Positions 45,154 to 55,164 of a DNA stretch of 64,000 bases are shown piece by piece. The first letter of the stretch is position 1; every line of letters begins with the position of its first letter. The DNA comes from Hyphomonas sp. (GTDB lineage: Bacteria > Pseudomonadota > Alphaproteobacteria > Caulobacterales > Hyphomonadaceae): contig VMTE01000036.1 in the NCBI GenBank assembly GCA_013791775.1, positions 288,151 through 352,150 on the forward strand, read 5' to 3'. The notes under the pieces were generated by a model. That model was not told where the DNA came from and did no database searches. It was given only the letters and a program-made list of their open reading frames with translations. A program made the position numbers and the translations under genes.

Positions 45154-46320
45154 ATGGCGCTGCGGATATCGAACCGGGAGGCGCGGCGGCTGTGGCTGGA
45201 TGCGCAGGGTCTGTCGGGCGCGCCGACCGGGCCGGTGGACCTGCCCGGAATGATCCGGAAACTGGGCTTCGTGCAGCTCGACACGATCCGCGTGGTGGCG
45301 CGCGCGCATGATCATATCCTGTGGAGCCGCAACCAGAATTACCGCGAGCCGATGCTGGAGGCGTGTCTCGGGAGAGACCGTCAGGTATTCGAGCATTTCA
45401 CGCACGACGCCTCGGTGATCCCGATGGATTTCTATCCGATGTGGCGGCGCCAGTTCCGCCGCCTGGAGGAGAAGGTGCGCGGCTGGGAGTGGCACCGGGG
45501 GATGCTGGACGAGCCGGGGCGCGCGGCCATCCGGGCACGGATCGAGGCGGAGGGCCCGCTGAGCACCAAGGCGTTCGACACCAAGGTCGAGGGCAAGCGG
45601 GAGATGTGGCGCCGGCCGCCGCACAAGCTGGCGCTGGATTACATGTGGTATGCGGGCGAGCTGTCGACCTCGCACCGCGAGGGCTTCACCAAGTTCTATG
45701 ATCTGACGCACCGCGTGATTCCCGATCACCACCGCGCGGCGGTGCATGACGACGCGGTTCAGGTGGACTGGCTGTGCCGCGAAGCCCTGGCCCGGCTCGC
45801 CTTCGGGACGCCGGGCGACATCCAGCGGTTCTGGGCGGCGGCGGAGCTTGGCGAGGTGAAGGCCTGGACGGCGGAGCGCGCCGGCGAGTTGGTCGAGGTC
45901 GAGATCGAGTCGGTAAACGGACAATGGACCGCCGCGCTGGCGCTGGCGGATATCGAGGCGCGTCTGGCGGCGGCGCCGGCGCCGGCCGCGCGGCTGCGTA
46001 TCCTCAACCCGTTCGACCCCGTGATCCGCGACCGGGGTCGCCTGACGCGGCTGTTCGGATTTGACTACCGGATCGAGATCTTCGTGCCCGAAGCCAAGCG
46101 CCAATGGGGCTATTACGTCTATCCGCTGCTGGAAGGCGACCGGTTCGTCGGGCGGATCGAGGTGAAGGCCGACCGTCAGGCGGGCGAACTCAGCGTGCAC
46201 AATCTCTGGCCGGAGCCCGGCGTGAAATGGACGGACGCGCGCCAGGCGAAGCTGGAGGCGGAACTCGGGCGGCTGGCGCGGCTGGCCGGGGCGGACGATG
46301 TCGTCTGGCAGGCGGGCTGA
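45154..46320 (+). CDS. YcaQ/AlkX-type DNA glycosylase (winged-helix)
   Basis: This 388-residue protein has the HTH_42/YcaQ layout: FVQLDTIRVVARAHDHILWSRN near the start, with the catalytic-type QxD motif (Gln41, Asp43), then tandem winged helices and the ending ILNPFDPVIRDRGRLTRLFGFDYRIE. Relatives remove alkylated bases and unhook interstrand crosslinks. The ATG at 45154 lies just after the previous gene; the longer frame into that gene is not used. It runs nearly into the convergent DUF2093 gene. Confidence 0.88.
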   Translation: MALRISNREARRLWLDAQGLSGAPTGPVDLPGMIRKLGFVQLDTIRVVARAHDHILWSRNQNYREPMLEACLGRDRQVFEHFTHDASVIPMDFYPMWRRQFRRLEEKVRGWEWHRGMLDEPGRAAIRARIEAEGPLSTKAFDTKVEGKREMWRRPPHKLALDYMWYAGELSTSHREGFTKFYDLTHRVIPDHHRAAVHDDAVQVDWLCREALARLAFGTPGDIQRFWAAAELGEVKAWTAERAGELVEVEIESVNGQWTAALALADIEARLAAAPAPAARLRILNPFDPVIRDRGRLTRLFGFDYRIEIFVPEAKRQWGYYVYPLLEGDRFVGRIEVKADRQAGELSVHNLWPEPGVKWTDARQAKLEAELGRLARLAGADDVVWQAG

Positions 46321-46341
46321 GCCGGGCCGTCGCCGGCAAGG

Positions 46342-46551
46342 TTACCCGCCCGGCGGCAGGCGCTGGGCGGCGGCTTCGGCGTCCCAGTAGGCTTCCTGAA
46401 GATCGACGCTCCAATAGCGTAGGGCGCCGAGGGGAATCGGCCTACCGGTGACCGCGCAGGCAACGAAACTGCCCGGCGACAGGATATCATAATCGTTGTC
46501 GCCATAGTGAAGGCGGGCTTCCCCGCCGGAATTTCCAGATCGTGTGAGCAT
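46342..46551 (-). CDS. DUF2093 family protein
   Basis: This 69-residue protein contains GEARLHYGDNDYDILSPG and CAVTGRPIPLGALRYWSVDLQEAY, a pattern I recall for the short alphaproteobacterial DUF2093 family. One conserved cysteine is in ACAVTG. The function is unknown. It is divergent from recA, whose promoter region with possible LexA sites is between them. Confidence 0.85.
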   Translation of the reverse strand: MLTRSGNSGGEARLHYGDNDYDILSPGSFVACAVTGRPIPLGALRYWSVDLQEAYWDAEAAAQRLPPGG

Positions 46552-46603
46552 GCGCCGGAGTATGCCCCAGCGGCGGGCGAAAGAAAAGCCACCGCGGGAA
46601 AAA

Positions 46604-46629
46604 GTTTCTGCTTTGTTCTCCGGAACAAA
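46604..46629. promoter_or_regulatory. candidate LexA (SOS) sites upstream of recA
   Basis: Two overlapping patterns lie here. GTTT-N7-GTTC (46604-46618) is one base off the alphaproteobacterial GTTC-N7-GTTC box. TTTGTTC-TCCG-GAACAAA (46612-46629) is a perfect 18-bp palindrome. Both are 80-105 bases before recA, where an SOS operator is expected. Confidence 0.5.
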
Positions 46630-46707
46630 TAGTGTACACGCAGTCCCAGCATGGCAATCGGGGGCCTTGCCAAACTGGCCCCCATGGTAGACCTAAGGAG
46701 ATAACTG

Positions 46708-47802
<1,095 letters not shown>

Positions 47803-47941
47803 TACCGGCCTGCGATGCGGACGTGATTTCGCGGTTTCCCATGTCTAGACTGGGGACCGCTGGCCAGGCTTGGTCGCCGGGAAGCTGGCGCAGGACTGGT
47901 CTGGCAAGCTTCCGGCCTATCGATCTCCGGGCTGGATGAGT

Positions 47942-47990
47942 CCCCTTTGCGGCGCGCCTTGTCTTGGCGGGCTGCAAAGGGGCCTTTATA
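47942..47990 (+). terminator. probable terminator between recA and alaS
   Basis: CCCCTTTGCGGCGCGCC pairs with GGCGGGCTGCAAAGGGG over 17 bases with one mismatch and one G-U, with a TTGTCTT loop. CCTTT follows, so it is a weak T-run but a very stable stem. Confidence 0.6.
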
Positions 47991-48045
47991 TCGCCTCTGT
48001 AATCCTTCGCGCGCCTCGGCTAAGGCGGGCAGAAGGATTCCCTTC

Positions 48046-50718
48046 ATGATTGGCAAGGACCAGAAGCGACAGATGCAAGGCGTAAACGAGATCCGGGAAG
48101 CGTTCCTCAGCTTTTTCGAGAAGAACGGCCATGTGCGCCGTCCGTCCGCACCTCTGGTGCCGCAGAATGACCCGACCCTGCTGTTCGTCAATGCCGGCAT
48201 GGTGCCCTTCAAGAACATCTTCACCGGCGTCGAGACCCCGTTCTCGCCGCGCGCGACCACCTCGCAGAAGTGCGTCCGGGCCGGCGGCAAGCACAATGAC
48301 CTCGACAATGTCGGCTACACGGCGCGCCACCACACCTTCTTCGAGATGCTGGGGAACTTCTCTTTCGGCGATTATTTCAAGGACGACGCCATCCGGCTCG
48401 CCTGGGAGCTGATCACGAAGGATTACGGGCTCGACCCGAAGCGCCTGTTGGTGACGGTCTATGCCGAAGACGACGAAGCGGCCGTCATCTGGAAGAAGGT
48501 GGCCGGCCTCGGCGATTCGCGGATCATCCGCATCCCGACCAGCGACAATTTCTGGTCGATGGGCGACACCGGCCCGTGCGGGCCCTGTTCGGAAATCTTC
48601 TTCGATCACGGCGACAAGGTGGCCGGCGGCCCGCCGGGCAGCGCCGATCAGGACGGCGACCGGTTCATCGAGATCTGGAACCTCGTGTTCATGCAGTTCG
48701 AACAGCATGAAGGCGGCGCGCGCACGAGCCTGCCGAAGCCGTCGATCGATACCGGCATGGGGCTGGAGCGTATTGCGGCCGTGCTGCAAGGCAAGCACAA
48801 CAACTATGAAATCGACCTGTTCCGCACACTGATCGGTTCGGAAGAAGAGGTGTATGGCCAGAAGGCGGCCGGCGACAAGCTGGCCTCGTTCCGCGTGATC
48901 GCGGACCATCTGCGCACGTCGGCCTTCCTCGTGGCAGACGGAGTGCTGCCCTCGAATGAAGGGCGCGGCTATGTGCTGCGCCGGATCATGCGGCGCGCGA
49001 TGCGCCACGGCCACATGCTGGGCGCGCGTGAGCCGTTGATGCACAAGCTGGTGCCGGCGCTGATTGCCGAAATGGGCAAGGCCTATCCGGAACTCGGCCG
49101 GGCGAAGGTCGCGATCGAGACGGCGATCGAACAGGAAGAGGCCCGCTTCCAGCGCACGCTCGGCAACGGCCTCGCTCTGCTCGACAAGGCGGTTGCGGAC
49201 CTGGCGCCCGGCGCGGCCCTGCCGGGCGATGTGGCGTTCCGGCTGTCGGACACGTTCGGTTTCCCGCTGGACCTGACGCAAGACATCCTGCGCGGCCGCG
49301 ACCTCGAAGTGGACGTGGCCGGTTTCGAGGCGGCGCTCGACGCGCAGCGCGAGAACAGCCGCGCGGCGGGATTCTCCTCCGGCGACCAGGCGACCGAAGA
49401 CATCTGGTTTGACGTGCGCGCCAAGCAGGGCGCGACGAAGTTTTCCGGCTATGGCGCAACCTCCGGGAACGGAACACTTGTGGCGATTGCGGCGGGCGGC
49501 GGGCTGGCCGCAACGCTGGGCGCCGGCGCGGCCGAGCTCGTGTTCGATACGACGCCCTTCTATGCCGAATCCGGCGGCCAGGCGGGCGACCACGGCGAAA
49601 TCGTCTTCGACGGCGGCGCGCGCTTTATCGTGCGCGATGTTCAGAAACGCGCGGGCGATGTGCACGTGCATGTCGGCGAACTCGTCTCCGGCAGTCTCAA
49701 GGCCGGTGCGAAGGCGCAGATGAAGGTGAACCAGGTCCGCCGCCGCCAGGTGATGGCGAATCATTCCGCGACCCACCTGATGCATGCCGCGCTGCGCAAG
49801 GTGCTCGGCGAGCATGTGACGCAGAAGGGCTCGCTGGTAGATGCCGACCGGCTCCGGTTTGACTTTTCGCACGGCGCGCCGGTGACGCCGGCCCAGATCG
49901 AGGCGGTCGAGGACGAGGTGAACGCGCAGATCCGCGCCAACATCGAGACGGGCATCAAGGTGACCAGCCCCGAGAAGGCCATCGAAGCGGGCGCGCTGGC
50001 GCTGTTCGGCGAGAAGTACGGTGATGAAGTCCGTGTACTGTCGATGGGCCAGGCGGCTGAAGACGGCCGGCCGTATTCGGTGGAGCTGTGCGGCGGCACG
50101 CACGTGGCGCGGTCCGGCGATATCGCCGTGTTCGCCGTTCTGTCGGAAGGCGGCGTCTCGGCCGGTGTGCGCCGGATCGAGGCGGCCACCGGCGCCGAGG
50201 CGCTGAACTATCTCAAGGGCCGCGCGCAGATTGCGGCGGACGTGGCCGAAAGCCTGAAGGTTCCGCTGAAGGACCTGCCGCGCAAGGTGGCCGCACTCAG
50301 CGAGGAGCGCCGCACGCTGGAGCGCGAGCTGGGCGAAGCCAAGCGCAAGCTGGCGATGGGCGGCGGAGGCGGCGCGCCGTCCGGCCCGGAAGTGATCAAC
50401 GGCGTCAATCTCATCGCGCGCGTCGCCGAAGGCGTGAGCGGCAAGGACCTGCGGGCCCTGGTCGATGAAGCGAAAGCGAAGATCGGCTCGGGCGTGGTCG
50501 TGTTTGTCGGCACCGAAGGCGGCAAGGCGGGGGTTGCGGTTGGCGTCACGAAGGAACTCTCGGCGACCTATTCCGCTGTCGAGCTCGTGAAGGTGGCGGC
50601 GGCCGCCGTCGGCGGACAAGGCGGCGGCGGGCGTCCCGACATGGCGATGGCCGGCGGTCCGGACGCGGACAAGGCCGAAGCGGCGCTGGACGCGGTGCGG
50701 GCGGCGCTGAAAGGCTGA
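48046..50718 (+). CDS. alaS: alanyl-tRNA synthetase
   Basis: AlaS charges tRNA-Ala and edits mischarged Ser and Gly. The 890-residue protein has the class II core with [16 protein letters not shown] and [18 protein letters not shown]. The editing-domain zinc motif is NHSATHLMH and the later [12 protein letters not shown] Gly-rich C-terminal region ([16 protein letters not shown]) ends it. The length is typical. I chose the ATG at 48046 with AAGGAT eight bases upstream; the ATG at 48073 would start where homology is usually strongest, so it is a second option. Confidence 0.97.
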   Translation: MIGKDQKRQMQGVNEIREAFLSFFEKNGHVRRPSAPLVPQNDPTLLFVNAGMVPFKNIFTGVETPFSPRATTSQKCVRAGGKHNDLDNVGYTARHHTFFEMLGNFSFGDYFKDDAIRLAWELITKDYGLDPKRLLVTVYAEDDEAAVIWKKVAGLGDSRIIRIPTSDNFWSMGDTGPCGPCSEIFFDHGDKVAGGPPGSADQDGDRFIEIWNLVFMQFEQHEGGARTSLPKPSIDTGMGLERIAAVLQGKHNNYEIDLFRTLIGSEEEVYGQKAAGDKLASFRVIADHLRTSAFLVADGVLPSNEGRGYVLRRIMRRAMRHGHMLGAREPLMHKLVPALIAEMGKAYPELGRAKVAIETAIEQEEARFQRTLGNGLALLDKAVADLAPGAALPGDVAFRLSDTFGFPLDLTQDILRGRDLEVDVAGFEAALDAQRENSRAAGFSSGDQATEDIWFDVRAKQGATKFSGYGATSGNGTLVAIAAGGGLAATLGAGAAELVFDTTPFYAESGGQAGDHGEIVFDGGARFIVRDVQKRAGDVHVHVGELVSGSLKAGAKAQMKVNQVRRRQVMANHSATHLMHAALRKVLGEHVTQKGSLVDADRLRFDFSHGAPVTPAQIEAVEDEVNAQIRANIETGIKVTSPEKAIEAGALALFGEKYGDEVRVLSMGQAAEDGRPYSVELCGGTHVARSGDIAVFAVLSEGGVSAGVRRIEAATGAEALNYLKGRAQIAADVAESLKVPLKDLPRKVAALSEERRTLERELGEAKRKLAMGGGGGAPSGPEVINGVNLIARVAEGVSGKDLRALVDEAKAKIGSGVVVFVGTEGGKAGVAVGVTKELSATYSAVELVKVAAAAVGGQGGGGRPDMAMAGGPDADKAEAALDAVRAALKG

Positions 50719-50744
50719 CGGCGCCGCGCCGGGGAGGCCGAACC

Positions 50745-51149
50745 TTGCCGGCTGGATACTCAGGCACGCCGCTGGCGAAGAAACTGGGCTTCGCCGATGG
50801 CTTGCAGCTCTGGGCGCCGGCGATGCCGGAAGACGTGCGCGCCGAAATCGAGCGGACCGCTCACCCGCAATTCCTGGCTCGTCCGGGAAAGGCGTTGGCT
50901 GCGGCGCATCTGTTTCACGGTTCGGCAAGCGCGCTGCAGGCAGACCTTTCGAAGCTCCGGCCGCGCCTCGCGCCGGGCGGCATGATCTGGGTCTCCTGGC
51001 TGAAGAAGGCGTCCCGGGTCCCAACCGACATCACCGAAGACACGATCCGCAGCCTCGCCCTGCCGATGGGCTTCGTCGATGTCAAAGTCTGCGCCGTCGA
51101 CGCGGTCTGGTCCGGGTTGAAGCTGGTGATCCGGAAGGAACTGCGCTGA
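50745..51149 (+). CDS. DUF3052-like protein with TTG start
   Basis: This 134-residue protein begins (M)PAGYSGTPLAKKLGF and continues as a small alpha-beta fold with PRLAPGGMIWVSWLKKAS, which fits the DUF3052 family of unknown function. The only start in the right place is a TTG, supported by GGGAGG seven bases upstream. It begins 26 bases after alaS and may be cotranscribed. Confidence 0.82.
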   Translation: MPAGYSGTPLAKKLGFADGLQLWAPAMPEDVRAEIERTAHPQFLARPGKALAAAHLFHGSASALQADLSKLRPRLAPGGMIWVSWLKKASRVPTDITEDTIRSLALPMGFVDVKVCAVDAVWSGLKLVIRKELR

Positions 51150-51253
51150 AGGGCGGCTTCCCGGATGCAAGGCGGCCTGCCCAAGCGGCGCTGGACGCGG
51201 GGCGTTACGGCGGCGCCATTGAATCCCCCGGCGGACAAACTAGGATGCGCGCC

Positions 51254-52039
51254 ATGATCCGTAACTTCATCCCGGCGAGCCTGATCGCGATTGTGTTCCT
51301 GGTCGGTTGCGCGGCGGGGATCCGGGACATCGAGCTGACAACGTTTCCGCCAACCCCCGTCGAATACCGGAATTATGAGCAGGTCTATCATCCGATCGAG
51401 GGTCCCCAGCCGGCGAAGTTTCCGGACGGCTTCGAGTTCCGGTTCTCGGCCGTGGAGCCGCAGCCAGACGGGTCGGTCGTTCAGCGGCTGAATGAAACCT
51501 GGGGCTCTGCGATCAAATGGGAAGCCGAGCGGCATCGCGGCAAGACGCAGGGACGATACGTGACCGAAACCACGTTTTCCGAAGTCTGGCCGGGTGTCGT
51601 CTATGCGCCGCTCTGGCTCTATTCCGAAGGCAGCGCCGAGGGCGGGCACGAATTCGACTTCGAGTACATGAACGGGCGTCTTGAGTACAACCTGCACAAT
51701 GGCAATGGCGGCTTCCGGATGCGGTCGGTCGAGAAGGATCTCGGCGGGCACCGCGTGCGCTGGATGATTGAGCGCCGGCCCGGGCGGGTCACCATGACCG
51801 TCCTCAGCCTGACCGATGGGTGGACCGACAAGCTGGTCGTGCGGCGCGCGACCGTCGCGCAATGGGCCCAGCAGAAGGGGGCGCCGGCGAGCCTGCGTTT
51901 TCCGCCGGATTCGATCGCCATGTTTCCGCTCACCGAACTGTGGCGCTGCCAGACACCCAGTTGGTGCGGGACGTGGCAGCCGCTGGCGCCGGACCAGACC
52001 ATCAACATGACGGTCCACGGTTACCGGTTCTCGCGCTGA
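51254..52039 (+). CDS. lipoprotein with GH16/lectin-like fold
   Basis: This 261-residue protein has a lipoprotein signal ending VFLVGCAAG. The part VVYAPLWLYSEGSAEGGHEFDFEYMNGRLEYNLHNG resembles the beta-jelly-roll of GH16 hydrolases or laminin-G-like lectins, with acidic residues EFDFE placed like the GH16 catalytic EIDIE. It lacks a clear full catalytic motif. I chose the ATG at 51254 with AGGA upstream; ATG 51245 is three codons earlier. It ends 32 bases before the left repeat of the tRNA-Pro element. Confidence 0.7.
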   Translation: MIRNFIPASLIAIVFLVGCAAGIRDIELTTFPPTPVEYRNYEQVYHPIEGPQPAKFPDGFEFRFSAVEPQPDGSVVQRLNETWGSAIKWEAERHRGKTQGRYVTETTFSEVWPGVVYAPLWLYSEGSAEGGHEFDFEYMNGRLEYNLHNGNGGFRMRSVEKDLGGHRVRWMIERRPGRVTMTVLSLTDGWTDKLVVRRATVAQWAQQKGAPASLRFPPDSIAMFPLTELWRCQTPSWCGTWQPLAPDQTINMTVHGYRFSR

Positions 52040-52070
52040 AACCGGGAATATCGCCGGCGCCGTGTGAAAC

Positions 52071-52119
52071 GATGGTCGGAGTGAGAGGATTCGAACCTCC
52101 GACCCCTAGCTCCCGAAGC
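52071..52119 (-). repeat. left attachment repeat (tRNA-Pro 3' fragment)
   Basis: This copy covers the T-arm, variable region and anticodon arm side of tRNA-Pro, from the encoded CCA (read on the minus strand) up to GCTTCGGGA. Beyond base 52119 the match to the tRNA stops abruptly. Confidence 0.9.
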
Positions 52120-52286
52120 ATGAGAAAAGATAATAAAATCAGTGATCTGTGTGTAAACTGTTGGGCTTCTAACCCCTTGATGTGATTGAGGGCGCTCAAG
52201 GTGCTGTAAACCGCCAGAGTGTTGCAATCTTCAATTTTTTGAGGCAAAAGGCAGATTAATTCACATCCATTTTTTCAAGGGCGGCC
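52120..52286. other. left margin of the tRNA-Pro element
   Basis: This 167-base AT-richer stretch has no gene. It contains GTGTAAACTG and CTGTAAACCGCCAG, and the right margin has CCGCCAGTAAACTG. These repeated GTAAAC-type words near both ends could be arm-type recombinase binding sites, which is only an inference. Confidence 0.4.
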
Positions 52287-52982
52287 ATGTATCTCGAGAA
52301 CCGGATAATCGACTTGCTCACCTCCGGCGGCGTCGCCGACGCAAGAAAGTTCTTCCTCAGCTGGGATGAAGCCCGGAACGCATCGTGGGCAAACGCTCAT
52401 CGCCAAGCCAAGCTTCTTGCAGCCTCGCCTGGGCACCTTCCAGCGCTACGAGGGCAACTGCGGCATCAGCTCGGAGAAGAGGCTCTCGCCATCGCCGCTG
52501 AGCAAGCGAAGTTGGGCATCATAGCAAGGCCCACTGAGCAACCTGGAGCATGCATGATGCTTGCTCGAGTCGGTCGGTTTGCTCTTGCGTCAGTGAAAGT
52601 TCGGCACCGCACGCTTCTCCCCAGGCAGTCGCTGACCCGGGAAGTGCTCAGCCGGCCGAACTTGGAACTTGATCCCCAGTCCGATTTTCTGCAGGGCAAG
52701 CCTCCGGGATCGCTGACGGAACTGGCATACTTCGGCTGTCTGATTGCCGTACCGTCTTGCTCTGACCCTTCCGCTCCCGGCGAACTTTGCCTTGCCGTGC
52801 CTGATGGATCGATGCGCGACTGGATTAAGGTTTTGTCAATCGAAACCCTTCACGGCATGTTGCTGGATCGAGCTGCTGGAAGCAAAAAAGCCAAGCCAAC
52901 GAGCGCCTCGAAGATCGAAGATAAGGTAATCCCTCAGATTATCGTGCCGAAGATCGAGAAGCCCGGCGGCGGCGACCAGTAG
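52287..52982 (+). CDS. unknown protein, first gene of the tRNA-Pro element
   Basis: This 231-residue protein starts MYLENRIIDLLTSGGVADAR, with AAGGGCGG upstream. Parts such as HLPALRGQLRHQLGEEAL, MLARVGRFALASVKV and LLPRQSLTREVLSRPNLEL resemble proteins that I recall as frequent partners of XRE-ImmA/IrrE genes, whose function is unknown. No catalytic motif is obvious. The last 40 residues are charged and linker-like. It is 32 bases before the ImmA/IrrE gene on the same strand, so the two form a likely operon. Confidence 0.72.
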   Translation: MYLENRIIDLLTSGGVADARKFFLSWDEARNASWANAHRQAKLLAASPGHLPALRGQLRHQLGEEALAIAAEQAKLGIIARPTEQPGACMMLARVGRFALASVKVRHRTLLPRQSLTREVLSRPNLELDPQSDFLQGKPPGSLTELAYFGCLIAVPSCSDPSAPGELCLAVPDGSMRDWIKVLSIETLHGMLLDRAAGSKKAKPTSASKIEDKVIPQIIVPKIEKPGGGDQ

Positions 52983-53014
52983 CCCAGATCATAATTTGAT
53001 AGGGGATCGGAGCA

Positions 53015-54220
53015 GTGAGCCGTCCGACAACGAAAGGATTCTTTGTGCCGGAGCGCCTCTTGGAGGCTCGTAAGGCGCGCGACTTTACTCAACGGGAAGT
53101 GGCGCAGAGAATCGGCCTTGAAGTTTCGGCATTGTCGAAATGGGAGACGGGGCAAGCGGCTCCAGAGCCGGCCACGATCAGTCATCTGTCGACTGCGCTT
53201 TCCGTGTACCCCTCATATTTTTCGAAGCCTCTACCCAGTCACGGGCAAACCCCGATTTTCTTTCGTTCACTCGCGAGCGCAACTAAGAAGGCACGTAGTC
53301 GCGAAGAAGCGAGGGTGCGATGGATGCAGGATATTTCCATTGAGCTTCAACGGTATGTCTCATTCCCATCCGTTGATATCCCGGATGTGATGAACGGTCG
53401 CCATTACTCTAGTCTGACCACTGATGATCTGGAGGAGATCGCTTTGGCCCTCCGCAAACACTGGGGCTTAGGCGAATCGCCGATTGATAACGTGGTTCTG
53501 CTTGTCGAAAATGCCGGTGTTATCGTAGGTCTTGATTACGCGAACTCTGGTTCAATCGATGGTCAAGGCACTTGGTCTGATGTCGATCTGAGACCGTACA
53601 TGTTGCTTGCCAAGGACAAAGATAATGCCTTCCGCAGAGCAATGGACTGTGCGCATGAGCTGTCGCATATCGTTCTGCACAAGGACGTTACGGATGAGGA
53701 ATTGACTACAGATTTTCACGTCATTGAAGATCAGGCTAAATTTCTCGCAGGAGCTTTGATGCTCCCATACACTTCTTTCTCAAACGAGATCCGGTCACTT
53801 TCACTTGACGGCTTCTTGGAGCTAAAAGCTCGTTGGGGAGTATCGGTGGGCGCAATGATTATGCGAGCTGTGCAAACTGAGATCATTGGAGAAGAGACCG
53901 CCAAGCGCCTCTGGAAGTATCGTGCCGCGCGTGGATGGCATCGAAAAGAGCCATTGGACCTTCCAGAAGAAACGCCAGTGCCCAATCCCCGGCTTTTGCA
54001 CCGATCCATTGACTTAGTTGTAACTCACAAAGTTCGCTCCAAGCGGGATCTACTGGAACAAGACTTCTGTCTGTTTGCCGATGATGTAGAAACGCTTTGC
54101 TCAATTCCGAGGAATTACTTTGCAGAGCCTTCTGCACAAGTTCATCACTTGCAGCCGACTCTAAAAACTACTCAGGGTGAACCTGCGTCAGGCAATGTGG
54201 TGCCGTTTAGGAAGAGTTGA
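53015..54220 (+). CDS. XRE helix-turn-helix / ImmA-IrrE metalloprotease
   Basis: This 401-residue protein joins an N-terminal XRE domain (about 12-70, ARKARDFTQREVAQRIGLEV and SALSKWETGQAAP) to an ImmA/IrrE (COG2856) peptidase. The zinc motif is HELSH at 214-218, in AHELSHIVLH. A downstream EDQAKFLAGALMLP gives the third ligand region. In ICEBs1, ImmA cleaves the repressor ImmR; here repressor and protease are one chain. The start is GTG at 53015. It is lower-GC like its partner. It could regulate the element or act in a toxin-antitoxin or defence pair. Confidence 0.87.
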   Translation: MSRPTTKGFFVPERLLEARKARDFTQREVAQRIGLEVSALSKWETGQAAPEPATISHLSTALSVYPSYFSKPLPSHGQTPIFFRSLASATKKARSREEARVRWMQDISIELQRYVSFPSVDIPDVMNGRHYSSLTTDDLEEIALALRKHWGLGESPIDNVVLLVENAGVIVGLDYANSGSIDGQGTWSDVDLRPYMLLAKDKDNAFRRAMDCAHELSHIVLHKDVTDEELTTDFHVIEDQAKFLAGALMLPYTSFSNEIRSLSLDGFLELKARWGVSVGAMIMRAVQTEIIGEETAKRLWKYRAARGWHRKEPLDLPEETPVPNPRLLHRSIDLVVTHKVRSKRDLLEQDFCLFADDVETLCSIPRNYFAEPSAQVHHLQPTLKTTQGEPASGNVVPFRKS

Positions 54221-54318
54221 AGACTGTTGCCAAACGCGAGCAAAACACGGCTCTCGATATGCGGTCTGTCAACCGCCAGTAAACTGAGGCTGGTCTGACG
54301 GATACAAAGCCTTGAAAA

Positions 54319-54367
54319 GATGGTCGGAGTGAGAGGATTCGAACCTCCGACCCCTAGCTCCCGAAGC
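54319..54367 (-). repeat. right attachment repeat inside the intact tRNA-Pro
   Basis: This is the second 49-bp copy. It includes two bases beyond the tRNA 3' end and runs through the T-arm into the anticodon loop. Confidence 0.9.
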
Positions 54368-54397
54368 TAGTGCTCTACCAGGCTGAGCCACACTCCG
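54321..54397 (-). tRNA. tRNA-Pro (anticodon CGG)
   Basis: The 77-base gene reads CGGAGTG...CACTCCG-A-CCA on the minus strand. The seven-base acceptor arms pair exactly and the CCA is encoded. The anticodon arm is CTAGC-TTCGGGA-GCTAG, giving anticodon CGG, which reads CCG codons. The T-arm GGTTCGAATCC is canonical. Its 3' part is the attachment site of the element to its left (52071-54367). Confidence 0.97.
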
Positions 54398-54507
54398 ATG
54401 CCATCATTCGCCGCGACCACCTTGTGGTGACCGGGCCGGGAGCCGCGCTTTTACGCGCGGCGCCGGATTTTGCAAGGGGCAAATGGCGCCGCCGGGCGCG
54501 CGGTTTG

Positions 54508-55164
54508 TCAGCCTCCGGTGAGCAGGGGCTCGGCCTCGCCGGGTTGCCAGGGCGCCAGCCTGGCCATGACCGCGTGAAAGCGCGCGCTGCCGGTGTGGCC
54601 GGCCAGCCAGTCCTGCAGCGGCTGAGGGACCGCGCGGGCCCAGAAGTCCGGATCGGTCGCGGCGAACTGGCGCACGAAGGGGAAGAGGGCGACGTCAGCG
54701 AAGGTCGGCGCCGGGCCGAAGAGCTGGCCGCCCCCCGCGATGAGGCGCGCGTTGAGATCGGCGAGGATATCCATGCCGGCGCTGCGGCGGGCGGAGGGGG
54801 CCGCGCCTTCGCCGGCGTAGCGATCCGGGTATTTGTAATGGTCGAGCGCGTGTTTGAAGGGGCCGTCATTCTGCGCGATCAGGCGTGCGGTTTCGGCCGC
54901 GTCGGCGCGCAGCCAGTTGTCCGGATCGCTTTGGCCGAGCGCCCAGCGCATGATGCCCAGGCTTTCGTCGATGACGCCGCCGCCGGCCAGCACGAGCACG
55001 GGCACGGTGCCCTTGGGGCTGGCGCGCAGCAGTTCCGGCGGCTTGTTGCGCAGGGTGACTTCGCGCACGCGCACCGACAATCCGGAGGCGGCGAGCGCGA
55101 GGCGGGCGCGTATGGCGTAAGGGCAACGGCGGAAGGAGTAGAGGACCGGCGCGGACGCGCTCAC
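54508..55164 (-). CDS. glutathione S-transferase family protein
   Basis: This 218-residue protein has a thioredoxin-fold N-terminal domain with the CPYA motif (Cys14-Pro-Tyr-Ala) and TVPVLVLAGGGVIDESLGIM, followed by an all-helical C-terminal domain. This fits a beta-, omega- or YfcF-like cytosolic GST. The start is GTG at 55164, overlapping the trhO stop by four bases (GTGA), so it is coupled to trhO. Its conjugation partner is unknown. Confidence 0.87.
   Translation of the reverse strand: MSASAPVLYSFRRCPYAIRARLALAASGLSVRVREVTLRNKPPELLRASPKGTVPVLVLAGGGVIDESLGIMRWALGQSDPDNWLRADAAETARLIAQNDGPFKHALDHYKYPDRYAGEGAAPSARRSAGMDILADLNARLIAGGGQLFGPAPTFADVALFPFVRQFAATDPDFWARAVPQPLQDWLAGHTGSARFHAVMARLAPWQPGEAEPLLTGG

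Larger units (their letters stand above)
52071..54367. mobile_element. 2.25-kb element integrated at tRNA-Pro(CGG), no integrase
   Basis: Identical 49-bp copies at 52071-52119 and 54319-54367 are direct repeats of the 3' part of tRNA-Pro. The intact tRNA is at the right end, and the left copy is the displaced 3' fragment, as after tyrosine-recombinase integration into a tRNA gene. The DNA between them is near 53 percent GC against the mid-60s around it. It carries only two genes and no recombinase, so it is either a remnant or an element mobilised in trans. Confidence 0.85.

Noticed and set aside
47986-51024. 1012-codon minus-strand frame
   Set aside because: It mirrors alaS, whose function is certain. 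The long open length comes from high-GC codon bias.
52120-54318. integrase or excisionase gene inside the tRNA-Pro element
   Set aside because: No reading frame between the repeats, besides the two listed genes, has a recombinase signature or credible length.
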